From Brachynemurus nebulosus (Eukaryota > Arthropoda > Insecta > Neuroptera > Myrmeleontidae), in contig JAPWDM010000001.1 of assembly GCA_035578155.1 (NCBI GenBank), forward strand, positions 171,217,498 to 171,281,497: 64,000 bases of DNA. The letters run 5' to 3'. The translations under genes and the position numbers were made by a program. Numbering within the stretch: position 1 is the first letter of the stretch; each line of letters begins with the position of its first letter. Of the stretch, positions 49,101-58,009 are shown piece by piece. The notes under the pieces were generated by a model, which made no database searches, was not told the DNA's origin, and worked only from the letters and a program-made list of their open reading frames with translations.

Positions 49101-52100
49101 TAGACAAAATTATATTTTCCAATAATGAAAAAAATATATTCTAAAATAAAAATTTAATTGTATAAAATAGAAATTTGTTTTTCAGTTAGATGTCACGAAT
49201 ATTTTGTTCGCAGCTGTATAACAATTTGAAAAGAGTCAATCGTAAAAATTATTTAGACAATATTAGTTTTTCGTAATAGATATTCTACTAATTCTACATC
49301 AAAGCAGCCAAAAAAAAATTAATTACTAGAGAAAGAATTAATTACTATTACTAAGAAACTATTACGTTACAGTCCAGTGGCGTCAAGTCAATTAAACTAG
49401 AATGCTGACTCGCGTTTTATCCGGTTATACTGTTTTTAAATACCTATAATTTTTAATTTTTGGTAGTAATTAGACTAATTAGTATACAAAGCAATTAGTC
49501 ACTTATCCAATAAAATTCTGGCTTATCAGGGCTTATAATGAAAATGTCTCACAAAAACTAATTTAATTGACTAATCTGAATTCGTAAAGTGATTAATTTT
49601 GGTATAAAATGACCCCTAAAGATAATATTTTTACTTTTTTTTGCAAATAAATAATAAATAATTATTTATTTATATCATTTTATACATAATTCTCTTAACT
49701 GTCACCTTTAAACTATTACATTTAACCTAACCTAACCTAACCTTAAATGATGACATTTCTGATTTCTATCAATTACTCATAGCAAAAAATTCATTACATT
49801 TAAATTTTGTGAATATATTTAAGCAATATATGAGCATCCAACAAACATCAGACCTGATTTTTATAAATTGTCTTTAAACCCAAATAGTGTCAATGGGATG
49901 GTTGGAAAAAATCTTTAGAAGAAAGTGAACCGGATAAAATCACATCAGTTGCGGTCTTTTGCTTGTTGCAAATATTTATTTTGTTTTTTTGTTTATCAAA
50001 AAACTCTAAAACATTGGTAGAACTATAGAAAAGTTGAAAAGGGCACCTTTTAGGATCTAAAACTTAAATATGATACAGCCCCGCCTAATGCGAGATATCT
50101 GGGGTCACTTTAGAATGAATTTCTGATTTGTTTTAAAAAACAATTCGCTGAAAGTTTCGTTTAAAATCTTAATCCTGAATTACTATTTCGCTAAAAAAAA
50201 AAATTAAAATTAAAAGATATGAAAGTAACAGAAACTTACTTGGATTGCTTGGCAAATACCACGCCGAACAAAGATTATTATCAATTGCATTCTGAATCAA
50301 GGTCATACTAGTGAGCTTCCTCTTATCAAAAGAATCGACACATATTAGCTTATTTCTTATCGTTGCTACACCACTTGTTTGTGACTCCGTTTGATAAATA
50401 AATATATCGTTTGGACATTTGTCCACACAAACCTAAAAATTTGAATTTAATATTCAATAATCCGTACACGAAACATATTGTAAATTAATTGTGGTTACCT
50501 GAGGTGTTTTACATCCTATGATCGGAACATTTGGAGCTGCACATTTGGTCAAGTCAAAAAAGTATAAGTATGGCCGTTTTTCATAGCCTGGATCGTAACC
50601 ACATCGATTTCCTTGTGAATCCTTCGGTGACAGTAATGTACTAATATCGCCATTTTTAATTGCTATTATATAGTAAAGAAAAATTTTTAATGCAGAAAAT
50701 GGTCGAGAAATTTCAAAAATGAATTGCTAACTTTACCTAAAATTCCTATTGTAATCCACGATACAATAAAACATACAAAAATAACTAAACATAGCACATC
50801 CGTACAAGATCGTTTACTAATTGGACCCTTGAATTCTGGATCATGTTTGTATGGTTTTCCTGTAACAACATCACCAAAATAAACTTATTAATTTAAGAAT
50901 AGCGAATATGGCGAATATGAATGTAAAAAATTCGCCAAGTGCTTGTTAGTAGGGATGTGAAAAAATAATCGATTTTTATTCTAATTGATCATTTTTTCTT
51001 ATAATCGATTTTTAATAATCGATTCTCTAAATAATAACAATCGATTTTTAATAAATCGATTGTATAAATTACACTCTATTATTTCTTTATTATTTAAGTT
51101 GAAAACTGAAAGAAAAACTTGGTTTGTTTTTTAGTTTTAAAACCAGAAGGTTGTCATTTTGGTTATTTTAACTAATCTTCATTCTAAATATGTAATTGTT
51201 AATATTAATCTGGTAGTTTTATTATTATAGTTATAGAAAAGTATGGAATTTTTTGAATAAAATTTAAAAAAATCGAATTTTTCGCAAAATCGATTATTTC
51301 TTTTAAAATCGATTTTTTACAAATCGATTTATATTAAAAAAAGAAAATCGATTATTTAGTAATCGATTTTTTTCACTCCATGTCACATCCCTATGTGTTG
51401 TGTTAGACATGCATTAAGTTAGGACTTCGTAGCCAATAGCTAGTTTTTCGCACTTTGAATTTATTAATAGTATGATTATCTGAATTATTTGTTTCCTATA
51501 TGAGTTAAAAATATTTCAAAAATAGTTTTAAAAAATAACATTGTTAAGTTGCGTAAAGTCCGACACTGACTATTAAGAAGTGGTGAAGTGACTTAGCGCA
51601 ACCATAGACAAGACGAACCTAGATACAAGTATTTCGTGATTATGACTACGAAATCCTAAAAACTGTCAAAAAAGTTATTATCACTAAAAAATTCTACAGT
51701 CTAATACAATTTAACTCGGCAATTCCCAGTGTCACCTGTAGGTGACAGACATTTTTAATTGTAAACTGTATTAATTTGTTTGTTTAACTTATAGTATAGA
51801 GTTGTCACAAGAAAGAAATATAAAGTCATCTATTAGCCTTCTAATGGTGGTAACAGAACGTAAAGATTTAATTATCTTATCGTTGAAAAAAATTGAAAAC
51901 ATCTGGCACCTCCAAATAACTCTGGGAATTGTCAAGTTAAACACGGCGCGTCACGTGACTTAACATGATATACTGGTTTTTTGGTACTGATACTCAAATC
52001 GTTAGTATTCGCAGCCATACAATGAATGCTAACAATAAGTCCGAAAATGGCCCGGAAACCGGGCCACATAAATATACCTCAATTTTCGGCAAATTATTCG

Positions 52101-52194
52101 ATTGTACTTCCACAAATCCGGCTTTCGTCATTATTATAATTTATGTAAATGGTAAAAATTAAATTAAATTTACTTTCAGTAAATGTTTCAAAAA

Positions 52195-52226
<32 letters not shown>

Positions 52227-52533
52227 GAAAACTGAATTACAATAATTTAAATAATTGTATATAGTAATGTTTTTGTCAATAAATGATGGTGAACGCAGTG
52301 AACGACGCGTTACACGATTTACATATTTCGGATTTTTCCTTTGTTTCCATACGTGTTTAAAATATTAATTGAAAATTTTATTGTTTAAAATATTTTTTTC
52401 TTTTCATAAAAGAAAATTACAAATTAAAAGATTTTTCTTTATCAGAAGAACTACTAAATTTTTTACTAATACGTAGAGCATAAAAAAAATACTTAAGACT
52501 TGACTCAGACAACTTACCTAAATCTTTCGGCAT
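31200..52533 (-). CDS. Ctl2: Choline transporter-like protein 2 (SLC44 family), complete, with mutually exclusive exons
   Basis: Polytopic plasma-membrane/organellar transporter of the SLC44/CTL family. Coding exons: 52533-52518, 50859-50737, 50662-50499, 50432-50240, then 47932-47748 or 43320-43193, then 38039-37874, 37800-37569, 37504-37315, 37249-37123, 35168-35015, 33399-32888, 31294-31200. All phases join; lengths total 2157 nt (718 aa) or 2100 nt (699 aa), near the ~706 aa of vertebrate CTL2. Landmarks: N-terminal YKHDPEFKGPISKRSCTD, first membrane helix, Cys-rich loop (CGYDPGY, KPYLY-like RPYLYFFDLTKCAAP, CKTPQVCVDKCP), VVQSKWEIVIGLVIG, GCMVWISLFGAVALLAVG, FFVSALGEMILAGVFATWYW, HLGTLAFGS, and tail LEDCERNDGSPEKPYFMS. 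The junction 37315/37249 is ambiguous by four bases (GTGGGT versus GTAAAA donor). An untranslated exon junction probably lies at about 52551 (TTTGGTTTCAG on the - strand). Confidence 0.95.
31295..32887. repeat. CTL2 last intron: 159-bp tandem pair and telomere-like run
   Basis: CATGGTAGCG recurs at about 32172 and 32331 within two diverged 159-bp units (each ending AAGTTATGCCACTTGGTG), followed by (ACGG)n at about 32478-32498 and TTGGAAGCAAAGTAACTG near 32571, which also occurs at 11519. At 32686-32704 there is AACCTAACCTAACCTAACC. Confidence 0.7.
34623..34750 (+). other. Exon-like open stretch on + strand within a CTL2 intron
   Basis: After an acceptor-like CAAAAATTACAG the frame reads QAPVHYDNLNHVFSDNIIHN and ends FDNSLSK-stop, immediately overlapped by AATAAA (34746-34751 region). 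It looks like a terminal coding exon, but I recognise no family and find no upstream exon on this strand. It may be a relic of a transposon or retrocopy, or chance. Confidence 0.3.
35412..35644. mobile_element. TA-flanked MITE (Tc1/mariner type)
   Basis: 233-bp element with CAGTAGCGCTCAAAAGTATT ends in inverted orientation, nearly identical over about 29 bp, flanked by TA at 35410-35411 and 35645-35646. Lies in the CTL2 intron between exons at 35168 and 37123. Confidence 0.9.
35923..36287. mobile_element. MITE with perfect 8-bp target duplication (hAT-like)
   Basis: 365-bp element with ends CACAGACCAATGAACA, inverted, flanked by identical ATTTTAAC at 35915-35922 and 36288-36295. The 8-bp duplication places it with hAT-like elements; no coding remnant is seen. 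CTL2 intron. Confidence 0.9.
36288..37122. repeat. CTL2 intron with TGTTACAACTCGTG/CACTATGAAACTGTG repeats
   Basis: CACTATGAAACTGTG occurs at about 36546 and 36723, and related GTGTAACA-type motifs occur in both orientations. This suggests a decayed repeat but clear ends are not visible. No gene. Confidence 0.4.
38376..38540. repeat. Foldback with ~65-bp near-perfect arms
   Basis: Arms at about 38376-38439 and 38477-38540 are reverse complements (CATCACTTACTTCTAAATGA and GCACATGCGCACACTAATTA, with complements on the right), differing by small indels. The loop is about 37 bp. Directly upstream (- strand sense) of the CTL2 exon at 38039. Confidence 0.85.
38551..38673. repeat. Second foldback with ~45-bp arms
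   Basis: TTGTTTAAGTAGCAG...CAGGATTATGCGCAAAGC on the left is mirrored by GCTTTGCGCACAATCCTAAC...GCTGCTTAAACAA on the right, around a T/A-rich loop. It lies only 10 bp from the preceding foldback. Confidence 0.85.
38680..41383. other. CTL2 intron without recognised features
   Basis: AT-rich sequence; no gene, and only weak local inverted segments (around 39460-39660 with TTAAATTGT motifs). Confidence 0.5.
41384..41945. mobile_element. PIF/Harbinger-type element, TTA duplication
   Basis: 562-bp element with GGGTTGATCCACACTATAGT at the left and GTGTGGATCAACCC-type end at the right; flanks TTA at 41381-41383 and 41946-41948. Inverted subterminal GTCCGTTCTCAGTCCAGTC motifs extend the pairing to about 65 bp. 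A short frame at 41716 (MTTEKYCNFEK then a GTAATT donor) may be the start of the accessory protein, but this is speculative. After the right end, GTGTGGATCAACCCTTATAT is repeated once more (to about 41993). Confidence 0.8.
41996..43192. other. CTL2 intron 3' of exon 5B
   Basis: 41996-42040 (TTTTGAGCGTTTTG region) resembles the pogo-like family at 55038 and 58829. The - strand open frame 42697-43026 contains YIFKYCDYESL, which echoes exon 5B's IFKYC but has no acceptor and no further similarity. No gene called. Confidence 0.4.
43193..43320 (-). CDS. Ctl2: CTL2 alternative exon 5B
   Basis: 128 nt, phase 1 in, phase 0 out, acceptor ATATTTTTACAG, donor GTAAAT. It encodes FKYCIPSPNVNETIIQQAIN to IKQLNELSQ, 19 residues shorter than exon 5A, with a consensus N-glycosylation site (NET). 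Extracellular-loop position is inferred from the family topology. The 4.4 kb between 5A and 5B is full of repeats, and a 376-bp MITE begins 129 bp upstream of its acceptor. Confidence 0.85.
43449..43824. mobile_element. TA-flanked pogo/mariner-type MITE next to CTL2 exon 5B
   Basis: 376-bp element, ends CACTCAACCTTCCTATAGCA and (right, reverse-complemented) CAGCCAACCTTCATATAACA, flanked by TA at 43447-43448 and 43825-43826. Internal CGTGTTATATGG / CGCGCTATATC motifs repeat in several places. Confidence 0.85.
45204..45633 (+). mobile_element. tRNA-like composite repeat, copy 1
   Basis: Two parts. Part A (45204-45350) begins AATTTCAAATATTATCGAGT and is found inverted at 48531-48677. Part B (45365-45633) is bounded by inverted AAATTAAAAATCACAAAGTG ends. 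At 45527-45598 part B carries a tRNA-like sequence with an A box (TGGTGTAGAGG), anticodon-arm TCTGG-CTAGTTA-CCAGA, and B box GGTTCGATTCC; the complement of the 3' half of that structure also appears near the left end (GGGAATTGAACCCAGGATC). Best read as a tRNA-derived SINE-type unit rearranged into a foldback. Confidence 0.7.
45527..45598 (+). tRNA. tRNA-like (Thr-AGT anticodon), probably SINE head or pseudogene
   Basis: The cloverleaf can be drawn: acceptor GGATCG pairs with CGATCC (seventh pair mismatched T/T), a five-pair anticodon stem TCTGG/CCAGA around loop CTAGTTA (anticodon AGT), and a T arm CTGGG/CCCGG with B box. Its location inside a dispersed repeat whose 3' half is also present at 48.4 kb argues against a functional tRNA gene. 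Confidence 0.45.
45643..45877. mobile_element. TA-flanked MITE with long TIRs
   Basis: Ends GGGTAAAAGCCCCCTTTGTG continuing GAACGGTATCTAAT, mirrored at the right, flanked by TA on both sides (boundaries within a base or two). About 235 bp, non-coding. Inserted in the loop of the large inverted repeat. Confidence 0.85.
47748..47932 (-). CDS. Ctl2: CTL2 alternative exon 5A
   Basis: 185 nt, phase 1 in, phase 0 out, acceptor TTCTATTATACAG, donor GTAACT. It encodes LNFCISAPIKTTSVQNTNLF onward to NVNIEK in the large extracellular loop, directly after YLPSNP of the previous exon. It has the same entry and exit phases as exon 5B and the same opening pattern (hydrophobic-x-[YF]-C-I-x-x-P), so inclusion of one should exclude the other; both together would break the frame. 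Confidence 0.85.
48387..48677 (-). mobile_element. tRNA-like composite repeat, copy 2 (inverted, shortened)
   Basis: Reverse-complement relative of 45204-45633: part B here is 131 bp (48387-48517) with the same inverted ends and only the 3' tRNA-like half (GGGAATCGAACCCAGGATCT), and part A is 48531-48677. The part A/part B order is conserved, showing both move as one unit. Situated in the CTL2 intron upstream of exon 5A. Confidence 0.75.
49095..49216. mobile_element. 122-bp TA-flanked MITE
   Basis: CAGCTGTAGACAAAATTATA at the left and ATATTTTGTTCGCAGCTG at the right are inverted; TATA flanks both sides, giving a TA duplication. CTL2 intron. Confidence 0.75.
49722..49743. repeat. Interstitial telomere-like run
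   Basis: Four to five (CCTAA) units, the complement of the insect TTAGG telomere repeat. A similar run is at 32686-32704. Confidence 0.7.
50950..51393. mobile_element. hAT-like ATCGATT-rich element
   Basis: Bounded by TAGGGATGTGAAAAA and TGTCACATCCCTA, with many ATCGATTTTT motifs in both directions, like 13742-14515. The 8-bp flanks (CTTGTTAG / TGTGTTGT) agree poorly, so ends are approximate. CTL2 first intron. Confidence 0.65.
51715..51936. mobile_element. piggyBac-type MITE with TTAA duplication
   Basis: 222-bp element, ends CTCGGCAATTCCCAG and (right, reverse-complemented) CTTGACAATTCCCAG, flanked by TTAA at 51711-51714 and 51937-51940. A short internal palindrome CACCTGTAGGTG lies near the left end. 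An (AAAT)n run follows at 52198-52223. Confidence 0.75.
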
Positions 52534-53246
52534 TTGATTCTAAACGATACCTGAAACCAAAAAGAAAACTTCAGTTACACTACCGAGCATAGGTGCATAA
52601 TATTTTTAAGTATATACTAATTTCACAATAAAATGTCAATACTGAAATAACCTGGCAGGATATGTTCAATTTTATCAAAAATTATTGAATTCTCTATTAC
52701 AATTATTATCTATCAGATAATTATTGTTAAGTGTCTTTTATATTTTTAGAAATTCCTTCGAGTATCAACTTACTGTATTTGGTAAGTAAGACATGTTTCG
52801 ACCAATATGAGCGGCCGATTTAGTGATAGTGGATGCTTGCTTGAACAAAACAAAATTTGTCAAGCTATTCTTTCATTGAAAATGTTATAATCTGGTTCAT
52901 TTTGTTCCTTCAAATATTTACGATCACGAAGCCGGCTGACCGTATTTATCAAAACATACTTTTATATGTAAAAGTAGAAATATTACAAATACAAACTTTT
53001 ACAAAATAACCCACAAGCAGAAGTTTTAAGTGATCAAAACGATTTAAGTAATTCTCCTTTATTAAAAATAAATTCTTTAGTTTTTATCAATTTTTTCAAT
53101 AATTTTGTTACCCTTCATTATTTATAAACAAAATTATTCAACTTTCCAAAATATGAGGTAAAAATAGTTTCGTCATAATTCCAACGCCTCCAACTTCTTT
53201 CAAGACGAATTTAAAATATATTTGACATTAAGTGTTGTATCTACAC

Positions 53247-53479
53247 CAGGCGTGGCCAACCCGCGGCCTGCAGGCCGCATTTGGCCCGTCTTGAACTTTT
53301 TTTGGCCCGGGAGATCACACTTATACAAAATATGTTCATTTTATAATGACCAAGGTAGTGAAAATCAATGTATTAAAAAAGTACATAATATATGGGAACA
53401 CATAATTTTATATGCGGCCCGCGGAGTTATGATGCGCTTCAAAAGTGACCAGCAAGATCATTTGGGTTGGCCACCCCTG
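53247..53479. mobile_element. hAT MITE (CAGGCGTGGCCAAC ends)
   Basis: 233 bp; left CAGGCGTGGCCAACCCGCGG and right GGGTTGGCCACCCCTG. Flanks ATCTACAC and CTATACAC agree at 6 of 8. Internal CGGCCCG and TTGGCCCG motifs. It lies upstream of the CTL2 start, about 0.7 kb from the first coding exon. 52534-53246 shows no further feature beyond possible CTL2 promoter/5' UTR. Confidence 0.85.
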
Positions 53480-53786
53480 CTATACACAGTTATTTATAAA
53501 TAAAAATTCCCCCGTTTACTTTCCTTCAATACATTTTGATATAGACCACTGATAATCAGTCAAGTATAATCAATGTCTACTCTGTGTTTTAATACTCTAC
53601 AACAAATCGATTTATTTACAATAAGCCATTTAATTACAAATTATAATAAATACTGTTATCACAAGCGAAAAAAATCAAACACTACATGTCATATTTTTCA
53701 GAAGCAATACATTTTTGCGAAAAATTATGATAATCTATAATTGGAAAAAACCGTACATCAATAGATACCTACATTATTTTCATTAG

Positions 53787-54884
53787 GGTTGACCGGGGTA
53801 ATTGTGAATGAATTTTCATGAGTTGAGATAAAAGCGTTGTTTTAAGTATTTTTTATTTTATATATCACATTACGGTTGATTTATTTTAATTCTACATTAT
53901 TCAGGATGCACCACACAAAGAGCAAATTCGTATGAAAAACAAAAATTTTATAAGCCATTCACATTTCCCCGGTGCGATTTTGTAAATCTTATGAATTTCG
54001 AGGTAAAAGTGAATGCCATCAAAAAAATTATTTAGAATGGATTACAAGAGAAGTGTGGTACGTCAGAGTAAAGCCCAGCTCAAATTCTTCACATTTGTTC
54101 CACTTTCAAATTTTTCATCATACTTTAGCGGTCACAATTTCTCTTTGTTTAATGCAAGTTACGCATACCTCAAATTTCTACAAAAAATCAAGGTTAAAGA
54201 AAAATAACAAAAATTGTAGGAACAAATTCATTACAAGCTAAAAATGATATTTTGTCATTTTATCAAATAAAAAATCAAAAAATTCCATGTATTCACACAA
54301 AAACAAGGAAAATAAGACCTTTTCCAGGAAATATATTTAGTTTACATGAATAAAAAACAACAATTTTTTTTTGTATTGTTTGTATAATGGAAACTTGTAC
54401 AATAAGGTCACTAGCACCTTCATCAACATTTTCAACTCTGAAAAGGACACAACTGAAATTTTTGACCGAATGGGGGCATTTGTGAATGACGTTCACAATT
54501 ACCCCATAATTTTAAAATCATGGGGTAATTGTGAATTTGTGATAAATTGCCCAATTTCTTTAGCAATTAATAAGGAATCCTCTTAGGGCTTAGACCACTT
54601 CTTTAAAAGTACTTTTAACCATTTCCTACCTTTTAAAAAAAGAAAATGTATTTACAAAACATTTTTTTAAGGATTAGTCGAAGTAAGATTCATAAAATTT
54701 TGCAACGGTTTTTTTAAAATAAAAAAAGATCCTAATACTTGGAGAATTGTTATGAAATTTTAATAGCATATTCAGAAAGGGCAGAAAAACATATTAAGAG
54801 TTAATTTTTAACAAAATTGTTATTTTAGAAATTATAGGCGCCGTTCACAATTGCCCCAATTCACAATTACCCCGGTCAACCCTA
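53787..54884. mobile_element. 1.1-kb TIR element with TA flanks
   Basis: GGGTTGACCGGGGTAATTGT at the left is matched inverted by ACAATTACCCCGGTCAACCC at the right, with TA on either side. Inside, 54484-54536 is a palindrome built on the same TTCACAATTACCCC motif. Open frames across it are short and unrecognised. Probably a non-autonomous Tc1/mariner-type element. Confidence 0.8.
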
Positions 54885-55037
54885 AATACCTACATAAAAT
54901 TTTAAAAGGGTACTTCATTCATAAAAAAAATTAAGATTAGTGTCTACGTATATCATTAACGTGAGAACAGCAACTTATTTTTCAACAATCAGTAGCTTAG
55001 ATTTAAAAAAAAGTTTTGTCACAAAAATAATCTAATA

Positions 55038-55559
55038 CAGCTGATCCATTTTTTCGTACAGTGGATAGGGACCGCATAAAAAAAATATACTTAAAAACTT
55101 CATAAATAGTTATAAAAAGTATAGTTCGATCCAGATTGTACAAAAAAAACTTTTTTTATGTGGTCCCGATCCACCGCACAAAAATATAACTCGAAACGCT
55201 TAAAACCTCCCAATTTTAATAGAAGTTGCTTTTCTAAACAAGATAAAGCCTTAATTTACAAGTAAAAACATTTTATTTCATTTTTATATAATATTATGGA
55301 AATTTTGAAAAATACATTGGTAAAAAAATTAAATGATGCAATAACTTATGTTCTTATGCACTGTATTAATTAAATGCTTAAAAGCCGTTAAAAAGTATCT
55401 TTATCAAAGAAAGTTATAATAGTAAATGTTTAGGTTTCTTACTGTCTCTTGATTTTGATTCATATTATACACTTTAATGGCCATTTTTTACAAACCGCAT
55501 AAAAAAATTCGCATAAAGAAATCGCACAAAAAAAGACCGCATAAAAAAAGATTCAGCTG
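55038..55559. mobile_element. pogo-like TA-flanked element, family P copy 1
   Basis: 522-bp element with CAGCTGATCC and GATTCAGCTG ends, TA flanks, and multiple GACCGCATAAAAAAA / TTTTATGTGGTCC motifs in both directions. A relative, inverted, is at 58829-59265, and a fragment at about 41996-42040. Confidence 0.75.
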
Positions 55560-56761
55560 TACTTAAGGCGATTGACACGTTAGAGGTTGGCGGTTGGTGC
55601 CCACATAACTATCCCATAAAACGAAGGGTTGTGCGCACACCAATTAAATGATGTAAAATTTAAAACTTAACAGAAAAAAAAAAATGTTGAATATAACTTT
55701 TACAAAAATTCTTAATTTTACATAATATAATAAGAAAAATAAATAAATCACCTGAATTACTTTTAAAACCACAATTTTACTAATTTATTAATCACTAAAA
55801 CAAAAGAAACCAAATCCTTCAATTGCAAACAAAGAAATTCGTATGAGTAACAGACACAATTAACTATACACATAAGAAAAACCCAAACATTTTGATATAC
55901 TTATTTATATAAGCCCTTTCTATATTCTCTACTAATCCACAGATTGGTACTCAATTTTTTTCTTACGAATTCAACAATATTTACAAATACATTCTAAAAT
56001 AATTAAAAACATTATAAATTATTTATAATAATGTAATTAATGACATTTTGTAATCCAGTAAGTTTAAAAAAATCGCAAATTGCTTATGTTGAGCATACAT
56101 TAAATCTGGATTTTGTACTCCGTATATAGGTACAATTTTTCACGACTTTCGCAATATGGTAAATTTAAATATACTTATATAGAGTGTCCCTAATAAAACT
56201 GCCAGCTTAGGAACCTTATAAACGGTGAGAGATATAGTTTCAGTTAACACGTTGACGGTCATGAGCGTCGTAGGACGTCAAGTGAAAGTCGTAGGATGTC
56301 ACTTAAGTTTTGATTTAAGTATTATAGTTTTCTTACTTTATAATCTATCAAAACGATAGTAGTGTTTATCGGAACCGAAGTATAAAAATTGAATCTCAAA
56401 ATTAACACTTTAATTTTATTTAATAATAATTAAAAAACTTTAATATTAGCATAAATGGATATAAATTTTTTTTAATTTTACACTACCAAGAAAAATTAGT
56501 AGCCCGTAAAATTTTGAAACAATGGATATACACAAAAAACATTGTACATTTATTGCAGCTGAAAACATTTCATAAACAAAAAAAATTCAAATGACCATAA
56601 TTATTGTTACAATTGGTCTAAAACGAACTGTGTCAATGCAGATAAAATTTATTATTACGTATTTCCGGGAGAATGACCTCTTTCTAATGCACAATGCATA
56701 ACATAATTAAGATATTCAGTGTCCAGAAATGATTTATATTATATATGAAAGTGTTCCTTTA
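55560..56761. other. Stretch without a recognised feature
   Basis: AT-rich; the segment 56245-56310 contains two CGTAGGAYGTCA units. No gene seen. Confidence 0.5.
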
Positions 56762-57078
56762 GGGTATCTACACAATCAATGAAAAAAGGAATAAGAAATA
56801 AGAAATAGGGAATAAGAAGTATGCCATCTAGTGACGTTGAGTGGAACTTTAACGTAACTGCTCATAGATATGAATATGTAGGTACTTTTGTACGTCAAAA
56901 TTCGTGATTTTTTTCACTTTAGTGACAAAAAAAGTCATCACGAACGTAATTTTTCATGAATTTTGATGTACAAAAATACCTAAATACATATACCTATGGG
57001 CAGTTACGTTAAAGTTCCATTCAACGTCACTAGATGGCATACTTCTTATTCCTTATTTCATTGGTTGTGTAGATACCC
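56762..57078. mobile_element. Foldback MITE with TTA duplication
   Basis: 317 bp; GGGTATCTACACAATCAATG at the left and the inverted match at the right, TTA at 56759-56761 and 57079-57081. Pairing extends through nearly the whole element (CATCTAGTGACGTTGAGTGG on one side, its near complement on the other), so it is a full foldback. PIF/Harbinger type by target site. Confidence 0.85.
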
Positions 57079-57506
57079 TTACTAGTCTACATAATTGACA
57101 AATAAATGGGAATAGTTTATAAGGTTTATAACGTTTATAATGTCAGTCATAAATGAAGACTGTACGTATGTGTATACATGATATACACATGTTTCGTAAT
57201 TTATATAATATGCATCCAGTTGGATTAGCCCATAAAGTAGATCAACAATTAAAAATGTTCCTACACTTCTTGCTAATAAAAATGAATAAATCGTGCACTG
57301 GAAATATTTAATAAAATGTAGCTGTAAAAACGAACTAAGAAGATTGGGCAAAATAATTTCCTTTTTAAATTTCAATAGTATTTATTTAATTTAAACTCCT
57401 AATGGAGTAAATAATAGGGTATTTAACATCAGTTATAAAAAAAATTCTATATTATTTGTTAAATGATTATTATTATTACTTCAATTATAAGAATTCTGTC
57501 TTTTTT

Positions 57507-57600
57507 AACTCTTTTAGGACTAATGACGAGCTCAGCTCGTCATAGCAATTTTAATAAAAAATCCAATTGACGAGTCTGGCTCGTCTTGTGTCGATAACTG
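57507..57600. mobile_element. Probable left end of a piggyBac element
   Basis: TTAA followed by CTCTTTTAGGACTAATGACG and the palindrome TGACGAGCTCAGCTCGTCA, then a second GACGAGTCTGGCTCGTC. Subterminal palindromes next to TTAA are typical of piggyBac, and a piggyBac coding remnant starts 0.5 kb downstream. The right end is not identified; TTAACCCATTATGCG occurs at about 59804 and 59854 but in the same orientation. Confidence 0.45.
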
Positions 57601-58009
57601 GAGCCTACTGCCATCTAACGCTATAATATTGTAAATATAGGAAGTAAATCATACCACATACGCACATGCGTCACATCGTTTACGTACTTATTTTTTACCT
57701 CGTGCTATGCGTTTTATTAATTATCCTTGTCATCCTTATATTTTCAATTTTATTTTTTGTTTTTAATGACATTTATAATTAAAAGACAGTTTTTTTTGAA
57801 TATTATTTTGAATATTTTAAAACTTCTACGTTAATAATATTTAAAATAATTTTCATAGGTTAGGTCTGTTTCAATTTTAGTGTGTGTGTAATTTTGTGTA
57901 TGTGAATTTTTTTTTTTTAGTGCTTAGAAAAGACAAAATTTTTGCATTATAATTTTTTTTTTGTATAACTATATATAACCTATAATTATATAATCGTAAA
58001 AAATACATA

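Noticed and set aside
52035..52070. Rho-independent-like hairpin (GGCCCGGAAACCGGGCC)
   Set aside because: Bacterial terminators have no role here and the hairpin is isolated in an intron-like AT-rich area.
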